Shown here: piece after piece, positions 1-8,051 of the stretch
Position numbering within the stretch: the first letter of the stretch is position 1
Layout of the letters: the number at the start of each line of letters is the position of its first letter
Assembly: GCA_014378485.1 (NCBI GenBank)
Contig: JACMNO010000027.1
Span: 1-42,772 of the forward strand
Direction of reading: 5' to 3'
DNA length: 42,772 nt
From: Bacteroidia bacterium
GTDB taxonomy: Bacteria > Bacteroidota > Bacteroidia > B-17B0 > Aurantibacillaceae
Notes under the pieces: generated by a model
The model's input: the letters and a program-made list of their open reading frames with translations, nothing else
What the model was told of the DNA's origin: nothing
Databases searched by the model: none
Translations under genes and position numbers: made by a program

Positions 1-268
1 ATTTTTTATCGCACAAAATGTCTCCGCAGTGCCGCCTAAAAAATCGTAGTTCGCTCTCTTTATTCATGTTGTTTTTATTGTGCTTTAGGAATAAATGAGT
101 GCTCCGCAATTCGCCAAAAGCCACCGCACCATTACCAGCGTATGATAAGTTTGCTGCAATACGATGCAAACCTTTTCAAATATTTTCTGCAAAAGTCTTG
201 CATAAAAAAGAAAGTAAACTCTTTAAAATAATTGAATCTATTACTATTTCAGTGATTTGAGTGAACCC
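1..268. mobile_element. Truncated MITE-like non-coding element (inverted copy)
   Basis: This stretch is the reverse complement of 21579-21796 and aligns with it by eye over almost its whole length, so it is a second copy of the element described at 21579-21884. Its inner terminal repeat TTGAGTGAACCC lies at 257-268 and is followed by TAAATA. The other end lies outside the window. Compared with the full copy it carries about 50 extra bases near 60-110, between the motifs GAGAGCGAACTAC and TTGGCGAA (read on the minus strand). No open frame is conserved between the copies. It sits directly behind the 3' end of glmS. The remainder up to 385 shows nothing I can name. Confidence 0.7.
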
Positions 269-385
269 TAAATACCTGAGTAGGAACTTAAGGTCATTTC
301 TTTTGGCACAGCTTATTCTCCAAATCTTTCGGACAGGAAGATAAAAAAAATCATTTTCATTTGAAATTTAGGAAAATTGAAATAT

Positions 386-2233
386 TTACTCTACAGTAAC
401 ACTCTTTGCCAGGTTTCTTGGTTGATCCACATTACAGCCACGCATCACCGCAATATGGTACGATAATAACTGCCATGGGATCACTGAGATCAATGGAACC
501 AGTGATTCATCCGTTTCAGGAATTTCGATAACATGTTCGGCCATTGCTTTCACATCTTTATCCCCTGCTGTAACAATAGCGATGATCCTGCCTTTGCGGG
601 CTTTTACTTCCTGAATGTTACTTACAACCTTTTCATAATTAGGACCTTTAGTGGCAATTACGAATACCGGCATTGCCTCATCGATCAATGCAATAGGGCC
701 ATGTTTCATTTCTGCGGCAGGGTAACCCTCTGCGTGTATATATGAAATTTCTTTTAATTTTAAAGCACCTTCAAGGGCAACCGGGAATGAATAACCCCTT
801 CCCAGATATAATGCATTGGCGGCATCTTTGTATTCAAATGCAATTTTTTTAATAGAGTCATTTAATTTTAATACAGCTTCTACTTTTGCAGGAATTGATT
901 CCATTTCACATAATAACTGTCGGTAACGGCTTTCTGCAATAGCGCCTTTTACTTTAGCAACATGCAACGCCATTAAAGTCAATACAGTTACTTGGGCAGT
1001 GAATGCTTTAGTTGAAGCTACGCCTATTTCAGGTCCGGCATGCGTATAAGAACCCGCATGTGTTGCACGGGCAATGGATGAACCAACTACATTACAAACG
1101 CCAAAAATAGTAGCTCCTTTAGCTTTAGCCAATTCAATGGCTGCTAGGGTATCTGCTGTTTCGCCACTTTGAGAAATCGCAATTACTACATCATCCGGAT
1201 AAATGATTGGATTTCTGTACCTAAATTCTGAAGCGTATTCAACTTCAACAGGAATACGAGCATATTCTTCAAATAAATATTCGGCAACCATACCGGCATG
1301 CCATGAGGTACCACAGGCAATAATAATGATTCGCTTTGCATTCTTGAATTTGCCTTCGTGCTCTTCAATACCGCCCATTTTTAAATGGCCTGTTTCAGAA
1401 TTTAATCGTCCACGCATACTGTCAAAAATAGAACGTGGCTGCTCATAAATTTCTTTCAACATAAAATGATCATAGCCACCTTTTTCAATGGCTTCCAGTT
1501 CCATTTCCAGTTCCTGAACATATGGTGTAATTTCTTTATCGCGAATGGTACGGATCTTTAATTCATCATTGCGACGGATAATTGCTACATGCTCGTCCTC
1601 TATATAAACCACATTTTTAGTGTACTCAACAATAGGTGAAGCATCTGATGCAATAAAAAACTCATCTTCCCCAATTCCGATTACCATTGGACTACCTTTT
1701 TTGGCAGCAATTAATGTATCAGGATCGTTTTTATCAAGAATTACAATAGCATAAGCACCGTTTACCTGTTTTAAAGCCGCCATCACAGCATAACTCAATT
1801 TCATGCCTGGTTCATGTTGACGTATGTCTTCAATGAGGTGAATCAATACTTCTGTGTCAGTTTGCGACATAAAAGTATGCCCCCGTTTTTGCAAACCCTC
1901 TTTTATCGAAGCGTAATTTTCAATGATACCATTATGGATAATGACTAGATCTTTTGTTTGAGAGTAATGCGGATGTGAATTGACATCATTCGGTTCTCCG
2001 TGTGTTGCCCAACGTGTGTGGCCAATACCAATGTTGCCGGATTTGTCTTTATCCTTGCTGAATTCAAGCAAGTCAGAAACTTTACCTTTTTTCTTATATA
2101 CGTTCATGGAACCTTCTGGATTAATCATTGCCACACCGGCACTGTCATAACCACGGTATTCCAAACGTTGTAAACCCTTAATTAAAATAGGAAACGCATC
2201 ACGGTTTCCAATATATCCTACAATTCCACACAT
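386..2233 (-). CDS. glmS: Glutamine--fructose-6-phosphate aminotransferase (isomerizing)
   Basis: GlmS makes glucosamine-6-phosphate from fructose-6-phosphate and glutamine, the first step towards UDP-GlcNAc for peptidoglycan and lipid A; it is cytosolic. The protein starts MCGIVGYIG, so Cys2 becomes the N-terminal nucleophile of the class II glutamine amidotransferase domain (about residues 1-220, with RLEYRGYDSAG and GHTRWATHG). Two SIS sugar-isomerase domains follow, with ACGTSWHAG and ISQSGETADT in the first. The C-terminus NLAKSVTVE is the family's typical end. At 615 aa it is full length. It is transcribed alone on the minus strand. No glmS ribozyme is apparent in the short 5' leader. 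Confidence 0.98.
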   Translation of the reverse strand: MCGIVGYIGNRDAFPILIKGLQRLEYRGYDSAGVAMINPEGSMNVYKKKGKVSDLLEFSKDKDKSGNIGIGHTRWATHGEPNDVNSHPHYSQTKDLVIIHNGIIENYASIKEGLQKRGHTFMSQTDTEVLIHLIEDIRQHEPGMKLSYAVMAALKQVNGAYAIVILDKNDPDTLIAAKKGSPMVIGIGEDEFFIASDASPIVEYTKNVVYIEDEHVAIIRRNDELKIRTIRDKEITPYVQELEMELEAIEKGGYDHFMLKEIYEQPRSIFDSMRGRLNSETGHLKMGGIEEHEGKFKNAKRIIIIACGTSWHAGMVAEYLFEEYARIPVEVEYASEFRYRNPIIYPDDVVIAISQSGETADTLAAIELAKAKGATIFGVCNVVGSSIARATHAGSYTHAGPEIGVASTKAFTAQVTVLTLMALHVAKVKGAIAESRYRQLLCEMESIPAKVEAVLKLNDSIKKIAFEYKDAANALYLGRGYSFPVALEGALKLKEISYIHAEGYPAAEMKHGPIALIDEAMPVFVIATKGPNYEKVVSNIQEVKARKGRIIAIVTAGDKDVKAMAEHVIEIPETDESLVPLISVIPWQLLSYHIAVMRGCNVDQPRNLAKSVTVE

Positions 2234-2311
2234 AATAATAATATAAATCTATGGCTAAGATAACACATTTTTTATGTATTTATTGCGTTGAAAGCATAAA
2301 AAAATTAACGC

Positions 2312-3238
2312 TTACTTTTTGGAAACAATTTCTTTCAAAGCATCACAAAGATTATTGTATTTAAAGTTAAAGCCTAAATTAATGAGCTTTTGATTACTTA
2401 CGCGAGAACCTTCTAAAAGTACATTTGCCATTTCGCCAAACAATAACTTAAGAGCAAAAGCAGGCACATTTGGTAAGAAAAATGGCTTTGAAAGGCTTTT
2501 GGCTAACTGTTTTGAAAATGAATAATTTGTTGTTTCTTCTGAAGAAACTGCATTGTAAATTCCAGAATAATTTGGATTAAATAATGCTTCATGAAAAACA
2601 GAAACTAAATCATCTAAATGAATCCAAGGCATATATTGTTTTCCTGAGCCAACCGCTGAGCCCAAACCTAATTTAAATAATGGTAGTAGCCTCTTTAAAG
2701 CACCACCTTTATCACTTAAAACAACTCCAATTCTGATAACGCAACTTTTACTTGCAAGCGATTTAATTTCTTGATACGAATTTTCCCATTGTGTGCAAGA
2801 TTGCACTAAAAAATCATCTTTGCCTGTATCAGTTTCAGTAAATACTTTTTCGGAAGTACTCATTCCATAAATGCCAATAGCACTAGCGCCAACAAAAGAT
2901 TTTAATTGAATATTTCTTTTTTTGATTATAGAGCTAATCAATTTCATACTATTTACTCTCGAATCAATAATATCCTGTTTTCTATCATCCGTCCACCGTT
3001 TATCAGCAATGCCACTGCCAGCTAAATGAACGATATGTTCTACACCGTCAAAAGCTTTCTCATCGATTTCATTTTTGTTTACGTCCCAATAAAATGATTG
3101 TATCTGAGATGATGATTTAGGATTTCTAGATAAGATCCTGACTTCGTGACCTTTTGAAATTAAATATTTAGTTAACGCTGTTCCAACTAAACCTGTACCG
3201 CCTGATATTAATATAACTCCCATAATATATAATTGCAA
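2312..3238 (-). CDS. TIGR01777-family NAD(P)-dependent epimerase/dehydratase-like protein
   Basis: This is a short-chain dehydrogenase-like protein of the TIGR01777 (YfcH/SulA-like) family. It has an N-terminal Rossmann motif GGTGLVG at about residues 13-19, HLAGSGIADKRW near residue 70, and the family's DUF1731-type C-terminus (NVPAFALKLLFGEMANVLLEGSRV). The substrate of this family is unknown. The more likely start is Met6 (MGVILISGGTG, 3223), which begins right at the first beta strand; the longer start adds MQLYI. It lies on the minus strand, divergent from the ferredoxin-like gene, and is separated from glmS by 78 bp. Confidence 0.9.
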   Translation of the reverse strand: MQLYIMGVILISGGTGLVGTALTKYLISKGHEVRILSRNPKSSSQIQSFYWDVNKNEIDEKAFDGVEHIVHLAGSGIADKRWTDDRKQDIIDSRVNSMKLISSIIKKRNIQLKSFVGASAIGIYGMSTSEKVFTETDTGKDDFLVQSCTQWENSYQEIKSLASKSCVIRIGVVLSDKGGALKRLLPLFKLGLGSAVGSGKQYMPWIHLDDLVSVFHEALFNPNYSGIYNAVSSEETTNYSFSKQLAKSLSKPFFLPNVPAFALKLLFGEMANVLLEGSRVSNQKLINLGFNFKYNNLCDALKEIVSKK

Positions 3239-3324
3239 ATAAGCTGTAACTTTGTTTAAAGATAGATAATTATAGCATAGCTTATCTATTTTTTAACGCT
3301 ACTTGATTTACAAAAATACAATAT

Positions 3325-3639
3325 ATGAAACCTATTTACGATGTACATATTTTAGTATGCACCAATCAACGCACCGGATCTGAAAAAATAAGTTGTGGCG
3401 AAACTCGCGGACTGGAGTTGGTAGCTGAATTTAAAAAATTATTGAAAGACCTGAATATAGGATTAAAGACACGAGCCAATAAAAGCGGGTGCCTTGGCAT
3501 TTGTGATTTCGGGCCGACAGTAGCTATTTACCCCGATGGAATATTTTATGTAGGGGTGAAAAAAGAAGATGTGAAAGAAATAGTAGAGTCGCATATTATT
3601 AACAAAAGACCTGTGGAGCGTTTATTGCTAAATAAATAA
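3325..3639 (+). CDS. Thioredoxin-like [2Fe-2S] ferredoxin domain protein
   Basis: A 104-aa cytosolic protein with the thioredoxin-like 2Fe-2S ferredoxin pattern. The cluster ligands are probably Cys12 (VCTNQR), Cys24 (ISCG), Cys56 and Cys60 (SGCLGIC). The following DFGPTVAIYPDGIFYVGVKKEDV and the C-terminal IINKRPVERLLL are typical of the stand-alone '(2Fe-2S) ferredoxin domain-containing protein' family. The electron-transfer partner is unknown. The next gene starts at the base after the stop codon, so the two are probably co-translated. A TAACTTTG box (3247-3254) in the upstream gap fits the TAnnTTTG consensus, but I see no well-spaced -33 box. Confidence 0.9.
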   Translation: MKPIYDVHILVCTNQRTGSEKISCGETRGLELVAEFKKLLKDLNIGLKTRANKSGCLGICDFGPTVAIYPDGIFYVGVKKEDVKEIVESHIINKRPVERLLLNK

Positions 3640-3981
3640 ATGATCCCTGACATTTTACATAGTTTAGAAAAACCCGACCTGTTTGAAAAATTCAAGACGC
3701 AGGTTTACAGAGATTTTGAATTGGCAGGAGTGATCGACTATTTGCCGGTTATTGAATCCAATCAGTTAGATCATTTAAAAGAAGCCTTTTTTAATTCCAT
3801 CCTTAAACTAGAAGTGAGCAATGCATTGAATAATTTATTGTACCGCGTTGATATTAATGAGATACAAATCAAAAAAGCAGCATTAAAAGATCCTTCACTT
3901 TCATTGCAGCACTTATTGTCGGAGCTGATGATCAAACGAATTTTACAAAAAGTAGTATTAAAAGAATTATATTCTAAATAA
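3640..3981 (+). CDS. Uncharacterised 113-aa protein
   Basis: I do not recognise a family. The protein is acidic and predicted mostly helical, with no signal peptide, membrane segment or cysteine. Its start codon directly abuts the stop of the 2Fe-2S protein (TAA then ATG with no gap), and the T9SS protein gene begins 7 bp after its end, so it lies in the middle of a tight co-directional run. Co-transcription with the ferredoxin-like gene is the only functional hint. Confidence 0.75.
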   Translation: MIPDILHSLEKPDLFEKFKTQVYRDFELAGVIDYLPVIESNQLDHLKEAFFNSILKLEVSNALNNLLYRVDINEIQIKKAALKDPSLSLQHLLSELMIKRILQKVVLKELYSK

Positions 3982-3988
3982 CTAAATT

Positions 3989-5173
3989 ATGAAAACTAAA
4001 ATCTGTAGTTTATTTTTTTATTTTATCTGTGTTCATGCTTTTGCTTCGCATATTGTCGGAGGAGAAATTTCATATAGGCCTTTGACAAATAACAATTATG
4101 AAATAAAAATTACGGTGTACCGTGATTGTTATTTTGGTATTCCTCCTTTTGATAATCCCTTAGTGGTTTCTGTATTTAATTCGGGTGGTACGCTTGTTCA
4201 AAATGTACCATTTAATTTCCTCGGATTGGATACTGTGAGTATGGGGGCCTATCTTGGAGCATGCTTGGTAGCCCCTGTAAGTTATTGTATAGAAAAAACA
4301 ACCTATTGTGATACCCTTAATTTGCCGCTTTTAACTGGCGGTTATACGATTGTAACACAGCGCTGTTGCCGGAGTTCGAACTTATTAAATCTATTAAATC
4401 CAAATCAAATCGGGTCAACATACTGGACTCATATACCCGGCCCGGAAGTAACAACTATTAATAGTTCACCTGTTTTTTCGAACGAGCCGGCTTTTTTATT
4501 TTGCAACGGGAACAGTAATAGCTACAACGATGGTGCAACAGATGCTGATGGAGATTCTTTGGCTTATTCTTTTTCGACGCCATTTGCAGGACTTGATGCG
4601 TGCTGCCCTCTTGTTAGTACAACTGGCACTGTCCCTTCAGGAACATGTACTAATCTGCCACCATCATGTCCTACTGCCTGTTCACAACCTCCATACCAAC
4701 CGGTCGTTTATATTAACCCTTATCAATCGAATTATCCAATCGCATCTTTTCCTGCAATTGCTATAGATCCTTCCACAGGTATTATAAATTTAACTCCAAA
4801 TTTAACAGGTGATTTTGCGGTTGGTGTTTGTGTAAAAGAGTACAGGAATGGTATTTTACTCGGAACCTATTACAGGGACTTTCAAGCCAAAGTATATAAT
4901 TGCCAGGTTTGCACTAATATAAAAGAGAGTTCACAAAAGCCTTTTAGTTTTTATCCGAACCCCGGAAAGCAGTTTATTACAATTAAAGATGTTCAACCAG
5001 GAAAAATTTTGTTCTATAAGTTCTTTAATGTTTCAGGTAAGTTGGTTTTGAATGGAAAAATCGATCATGAATACAAAATAGATGTCAGCTCTATAGATAG
5101 AGGAATGTATTTTATAAAGATCACGGATAACGAAAATACAGACTACAAACCGGAGAAAATAATTATTGAATAA
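3989..5173 (+). CDS. T9SS-secreted surface protein with type A sorting domain
   Basis: A 394-aa exported protein. An N-terminal signal peptide (about residues 1-19, ending FAS) is followed by the SHIVGGEISYRPL...YEIKITVYRDC module, common at the N-terminus of large Bacteroidota surface proteins. A cysteine-rich middle region follows. The C-terminus (about residues 315-394, from FSFYPNPGKQF to YKPEKIIIE) is a type A Por-secretion sorting domain, which directs export through the outer membrane by T9SS and is normally cleaved there. It is a distant relative of the paired paralogues at 24514-28337. The GNAT gene starts inside its stop codon (TAATG). Confidence 0.88.
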   Translation: MKTKICSLFFYFICVHAFASHIVGGEISYRPLTNNNYEIKITVYRDCYFGIPPFDNPLVVSVFNSGGTLVQNVPFNFLGLDTVSMGAYLGACLVAPVSYCIEKTTYCDTLNLPLLTGGYTIVTQRCCRSSNLLNLLNPNQIGSTYWTHIPGPEVTTINSSPVFSNEPAFLFCNGNSNSYNDGATDADGDSLAYSFSTPFAGLDACCPLVSTTGTVPSGTCTNLPPSCPTACSQPPYQPVVYINPYQSNYPIASFPAIAIDPSTGIINLTPNLTGDFAVGVCVKEYRNGILLGTYYRDFQAKVYNCQVCTNIKESSQKPFSFYPNPGKQFITIKDVQPGKILFYKFFNVSGKLVLNGKIDHEYKIDVSSIDRGMYFIKITDNENTDYKPEKIIIE

Positions 5174-5631
5174 TGAGCATTGAATTAAGAAAAGGAACAG
5201 AGGAAGATATTCCCCAGGCTTTACAGTTGGTAAGGGAATTAGCGGCTTATGAAAAAGCACCGGATGAGGTAGAAGTTACCAATGAGGAAATGCTGGCATG
5301 GGGTTTTGGTAACGATAAACAATTTGATTTTTTCGTAGCCACAGAAAACGAAGTGATTGTTGGACTTGCTTTATACTATTTTAAATATAGCACTTGGAAG
5401 GGCAAATGTTTGTTCTTGGAAGATATTATTGTTACAGAATCAAAAAGAGGGAAAGGTCTCGGTAAATTATTGTTTGACAAAGTAGTGCAGGTGAGCAAGG
5501 AAAAGAAAGTGCGAAGAATGGAATGGCAGGTTCTTGATTGGAATAAGCCAGCGATAGAATTCTATAAAAAGTATGATGCTATTTTAGATAATGAATGGGT
5601 CAATTGCAAATTAACCGATCAGCAGTATTAA
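5173..5631 (+). CDS. GNAT family N-acetyltransferase
   Basis: A 152-aa GCN5-related acetyltransferase. The acetyl-CoA-binding motif A is visible as LEDIIVTESKRGKGLGKLLFDKV, with the R/Q-x-x-G-x-G/A pattern at RGKGLG (about residues 94-99), and motif B as VLDWNKPAIEFYKKYDA near the C-terminus. The acceptor is unknown; the sequence resembles the diamine/polyamine acetyltransferase-like group (EEDIPQALQLVRELAAYEKAPDEV). The ATG overlaps the stop of the T9SS gene by one base, implying translational coupling. Confidence 0.92.
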   Translation: MSIELRKGTEEDIPQALQLVRELAAYEKAPDEVEVTNEEMLAWGFGNDKQFDFFVATENEVIVGLALYYFKYSTWKGKCLFLEDIIVTESKRGKGLGKLLFDKVVQVSKEKKVRRMEWQVLDWNKPAIEFYKKYDAILDNEWVNCKLTDQQY

Positions 5632-5697
5632 AAACTTTTCTGAATACTCAGAAATTGTTTCAATTCGAAATTCATTATTAATCTGTACGTATTTAAT

Positions 5698-5715
5698 ATA
5701 CCACATTTAAGGTAT
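5698..5715. promoter_or_regulatory. Candidate operator ATACC-N8-GGTAT upstream of the DUF4856 gene
   Basis: An inverted repeat, ATACCACATTTAAGGTAT, ends 45 bp before the ATG at 5760. The same arms with the same 8-bp spacer recur before the next gene (6880-6897). A degenerate -7 box CAATTTTG (5738-5745) begins 23 bp after the repeat's end, and a TTG overlaps its right arm, so a bound protein would cover the -33 region. The regulator is unknown. Confidence 0.5.
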
Positions 5716-5719
5716 TGTG

Positions 5720-5732
5720 TAGAATCATTCTA
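5720..5732. promoter_or_regulatory. 13-bp palindrome, possible Fur-type operator
   Basis: TAGAATCATTCTA is a perfect 6-1-6 palindrome lying between the putative -33 and -7 boxes of the DUF4856/imelysin operon. The AAT-N-ATT core resembles the 7-1-7 Fur/PerR half-site arrangement, and iron control would suit the downstream genes. The identification as Fur is inference only; the outer bases differ from the classical Fur box. Confidence 0.35.
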
Positions 5733-5759
5733 AATAACAATTTTGTAAAAAATATTATT

Positions 5760-6854
5760 ATGAAAAAACACATACTTTTCGCTTCATTAGCACTCATTGG
5801 TTTTATTTCCTGTAAAAAAGACACTAAAACTGAGCCAATTCAAGAACCATCTCCTGTGTTACCATCATATGTAATTCCTACAACTTATACATTTCAAACC
5901 GTAAACTATTCGGGTCAAACAACCCGTTTATCAATGTTAGATGAAATGATTAATTATATGAAAACCGGAAGAGTGCCTAATACCTTAGTATCGGCAACAA
6001 CTTTAAAAAATATGTTTTCAAATACAGCAAGTCCATTTGCAAATGCTGCTTTAAATACTTCCGGTAAACAATTAGAAAATAAGTTTTTTTCATTAGATGT
6101 TAATTTAGTGAAGAGCTATATGGATAGTATTGCATCGGCCAGCACTAATTCCTTAAATATTGTTGTTAGTTCAACTGATCCTACAAGGAAATATTTATTA
6201 AATGCTAACGGTTTTGATTATACAGAAATGATTGAGAAACTAACAATGGGTGCTGTATTTTACTACCAGGCAATGGAAGCATATATTTGTAGCGTTGGTG
6301 TTGGAAGCTCTGTAGATAATACCACTATTGTGACAGGAGAAGGAACTGCCATGGAACATCATTGGGATGAAGGCTTTGGTTATATGGGGGTTCCTATAGA
6401 TTATCCAACAAACACTACTGGAATTATATTTTGGGGCGAATATATTGAGGATGTTGGCGGTGGTGTACTTGGAAACAAAACAACTATTATGAATGCATTT
6501 TTAAAAGGTAGAGCCGCTATTTCTAATAAGGATTACACAACCCGCGATGAACAAATAAATGTAATTCAAACAGAATTTGAAAGGTTAGTGGTTGCATGTG
6601 CTATACATGAATTAAACGAAGCTAAGGTAAACCTTTCTGATGATGCTATCAGAAACCATGTATTATCGGAAGCAAAAGGTTTTATTATGTCTTTAAAGTA
6701 TAAAACGAATAAAGCTATTACGCTAACGCAAATTAATAATGCAATAAATACTTTAGGTACTAACCATAATTCCATCACCTTAACAGCTATTAACCAGGTA
6801 ATTGATGATCTTGCTAATATATATAGCATGCAAAGTATAAAAGCTAGTTTGTAA
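5760..6854 (+). CDS. DUF4856 domain lipoprotein
   Basis: A predicted lipoprotein (MKKHILFASLALIGFISCKKD, lipid-attached Cys18) of the DUF4856 family, recognised from YSGQTTRLSMLDEM near the N-terminus, the central MEHHWDEGFGYMG, and LKGRAAISNKDYTTRDEQ. Members are usually found beside imelysin-like proteins in Bacteroidota iron-uptake loci; the biochemical role is not established. I chose the ATG at 5760 because the longer frame from 5715 would place 15 non-signal residues ahead of the lipoprotein signal and would run through the palindromic control region. It is the first gene of a four-gene operon. Confidence 0.9.
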   Translation: MKKHILFASLALIGFISCKKDTKTEPIQEPSPVLPSYVIPTTYTFQTVNYSGQTTRLSMLDEMINYMKTGRVPNTLVSATTLKNMFSNTASPFANAALNTSGKQLENKFFSLDVNLVKSYMDSIASASTNSLNIVVSSTDPTRKYLLNANGFDYTEMIEKLTMGAVFYYQAMEAYICSVGVGSSVDNTTIVTGEGTAMEHHWDEGFGYMGVPIDYPTNTTGIIFWGEYIEDVGGGVLGNKTTIMNAFLKGRAAISNKDYTTRDEQINVIQTEFERLVVACAIHELNEAKVNLSDDAIRNHVLSEAKGFIMSLKYKTNKAITLTQINNAINTLGTNHNSITLTAINQVIDDLANIYSMQSIKASL

Positions 6855-6879
6855 GAGGTTTTTTGCAAATCATTATTAC

Positions 6880-6897
6880 ATACCTTTTTTTAGGTAT
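6880..6897. promoter_or_regulatory. Candidate operator ATACC-N8-GGTAT upstream of the imelysin gene
   Basis: ATACCTTTTTTTAGGTAT has exactly the arms and spacer length of the repeat at 5698-5715 and ends 48 bp before the ATG at 6945. A TATCTTTA box (6920-6927), close to TAnnTTTG, begins 23 bp downstream of its end, the same distance as at the upstream gene. The hairpin could also act as a weak terminator for the previous gene, but the shared promoter geometry favours an operator. Confidence 0.5.
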
Positions 6898-6944
6898 TAT
6901 TTACTGCACTTTTAAACAATATCTTTAATATCTGATTAACTATC

Positions 6945-8051
6945 ATGAACAAAAAAATTATACCATTATTCATTGTTTTAATTTTTTGCCTGTGTTTTTG
7001 TAAAAAAAATAAAAATACAGAACCTGAAGAGATTAAAAATCCTTTTGATAAACAAGGAATGCTTCAGAATATGGCAGATAATGTTATACTGCCAAATTAC
7101 ACAGCTTTTTCGATCTCTTTAGATAGTTTAATTTTTTCTTACAATACATTTAAAACAACAACATCATCCAATGATTTCCAAATTGTAAAGCAACAATTGC
7201 ATAGTGCTTATTTAAAATATCAACAAATAAGTTTATATGAATTTGGTCCTGCAGAACAGTGCGCAGTTCGGATGAATTTTAATGTATTTCCTACAGATTC
7301 AGTGCAAATAAAAACCAATATTTCTTTAGGAATTTATGATTTATTAATGGCTTCTAATTTAGATGCCAAAGGATTTCCTGCATTAGATTATTTGTTTTAC
7401 GATTTGAATAAAACAGAAGCGCAAATCATTCAATCATTTTCAACTTCCGCCAACAAAAAACAATATGTAAGCGATATTTTAACCGAAATGCAAACAAAAA
7501 TAAATTCCATTATTTCTACATGGAATTCATCCTACAAAAATCAGTTTGTAAATTCATTAAGTACGGATGTTGGAAGCTCCATTGGGTTTTTGATAAACCA
7601 ACTGAATTTTGAATTGGATTATTTAAAAAACGCAAAAATCGGCATTCCTTTGGGTAAAAAAACGCTAGATATTGCATTACCAGAAAAATGCGAAGCTTAT
7701 TACGGCACGCAATCTCTTGAATATGCATTAGCAACGTTAACAACTGTAGAAAACACCTATTTAGGCAAAAGCCTTAATGGTAATGACGGCAAAGGCTTTG
7801 ATGATTACCTTGATCATTTGAACGTGTCTTACGGAAGCGGAACTTTGAATGCAGCTATTAAAAATCAATTTAATAATGTTAGAACAAAATTAAATGCTGT
7901 TAATGGAGTATTGTCGAGTCAAATTATTAATAATCCAGCACTGGTAAATTCAGCGTATATTGAATTAGTAAAGTTATTGGTATTATTAAAAACCGATATG
8001 CCTTCTAATTTAGGTGTTGTGATAACATACCAAGACGGTGACGGCGATTGA
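6945..8051 (+). CDS. Imelysin family lipoprotein (peptidase M75-like)
   Basis: A 368-aa lipoprotein (signal to about residue 18, lipobox LCFC, Cys19) of the imelysin family, a helical periplasmic or surface group linked to iron acquisition. Recognisable segments are FGPAEQCAVRMNFNVFPTDS (about residue 100), ASNLDAKGFPALDYLFYD (about residues 136-153) and ALPEKCEAYYGTQSLEYALATL near residue 245. Despite the M75 label, proteolysis is doubtful in the family. The 3' end overlaps the GTG start of the HTTM gene by 14 bp. Confidence 0.92.
   Translation: MNKKIIPLFIVLIFCLCFCKKNKNTEPEEIKNPFDKQGMLQNMADNVILPNYTAFSISLDSLIFSYNTFKTTTSSNDFQIVKQQLHSAYLKYQQISLYEFGPAEQCAVRMNFNVFPTDSVQIKTNISLGIYDLLMASNLDAKGFPALDYLFYDLNKTEAQIIQSFSTSANKKQYVSDILTEMQTKINSIISTWNSSYKNQFVNSLSTDVGSSIGFLINQLNFELDYLKNAKIGIPLGKKTLDIALPEKCEAYYGTQSLEYALATLTTVENTYLGKSLNGNDGKGFDDYLDHLNVSYGSGTLNAAIKNQFNNVRTKLNAVNGVLSSQIINNPALVNSAYIELVKLLVLLKTDMPSNLGVVITYQDGDGD

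Noticed and set aside
2234..2311. glmS ribozyme upstream of glmS
   Set aside because: The 78-bp leader has none of the conserved core and is too short; these ribozymes are mainly known from Firmicutes.
5715..5759. Longer N-terminus for the DUF4856 protein
   Set aside because: It would add MCRIILNNNFVKNII before a textbook lipoprotein signal and would translate the promoter/operator region.
6880..6897. Simple terminator of the DUF4856 gene
   Set aside because: The stem is short and the same arms and spacing recur upstream of the first gene with the same promoter distance, which favours an operator, though a dual role is not excluded.
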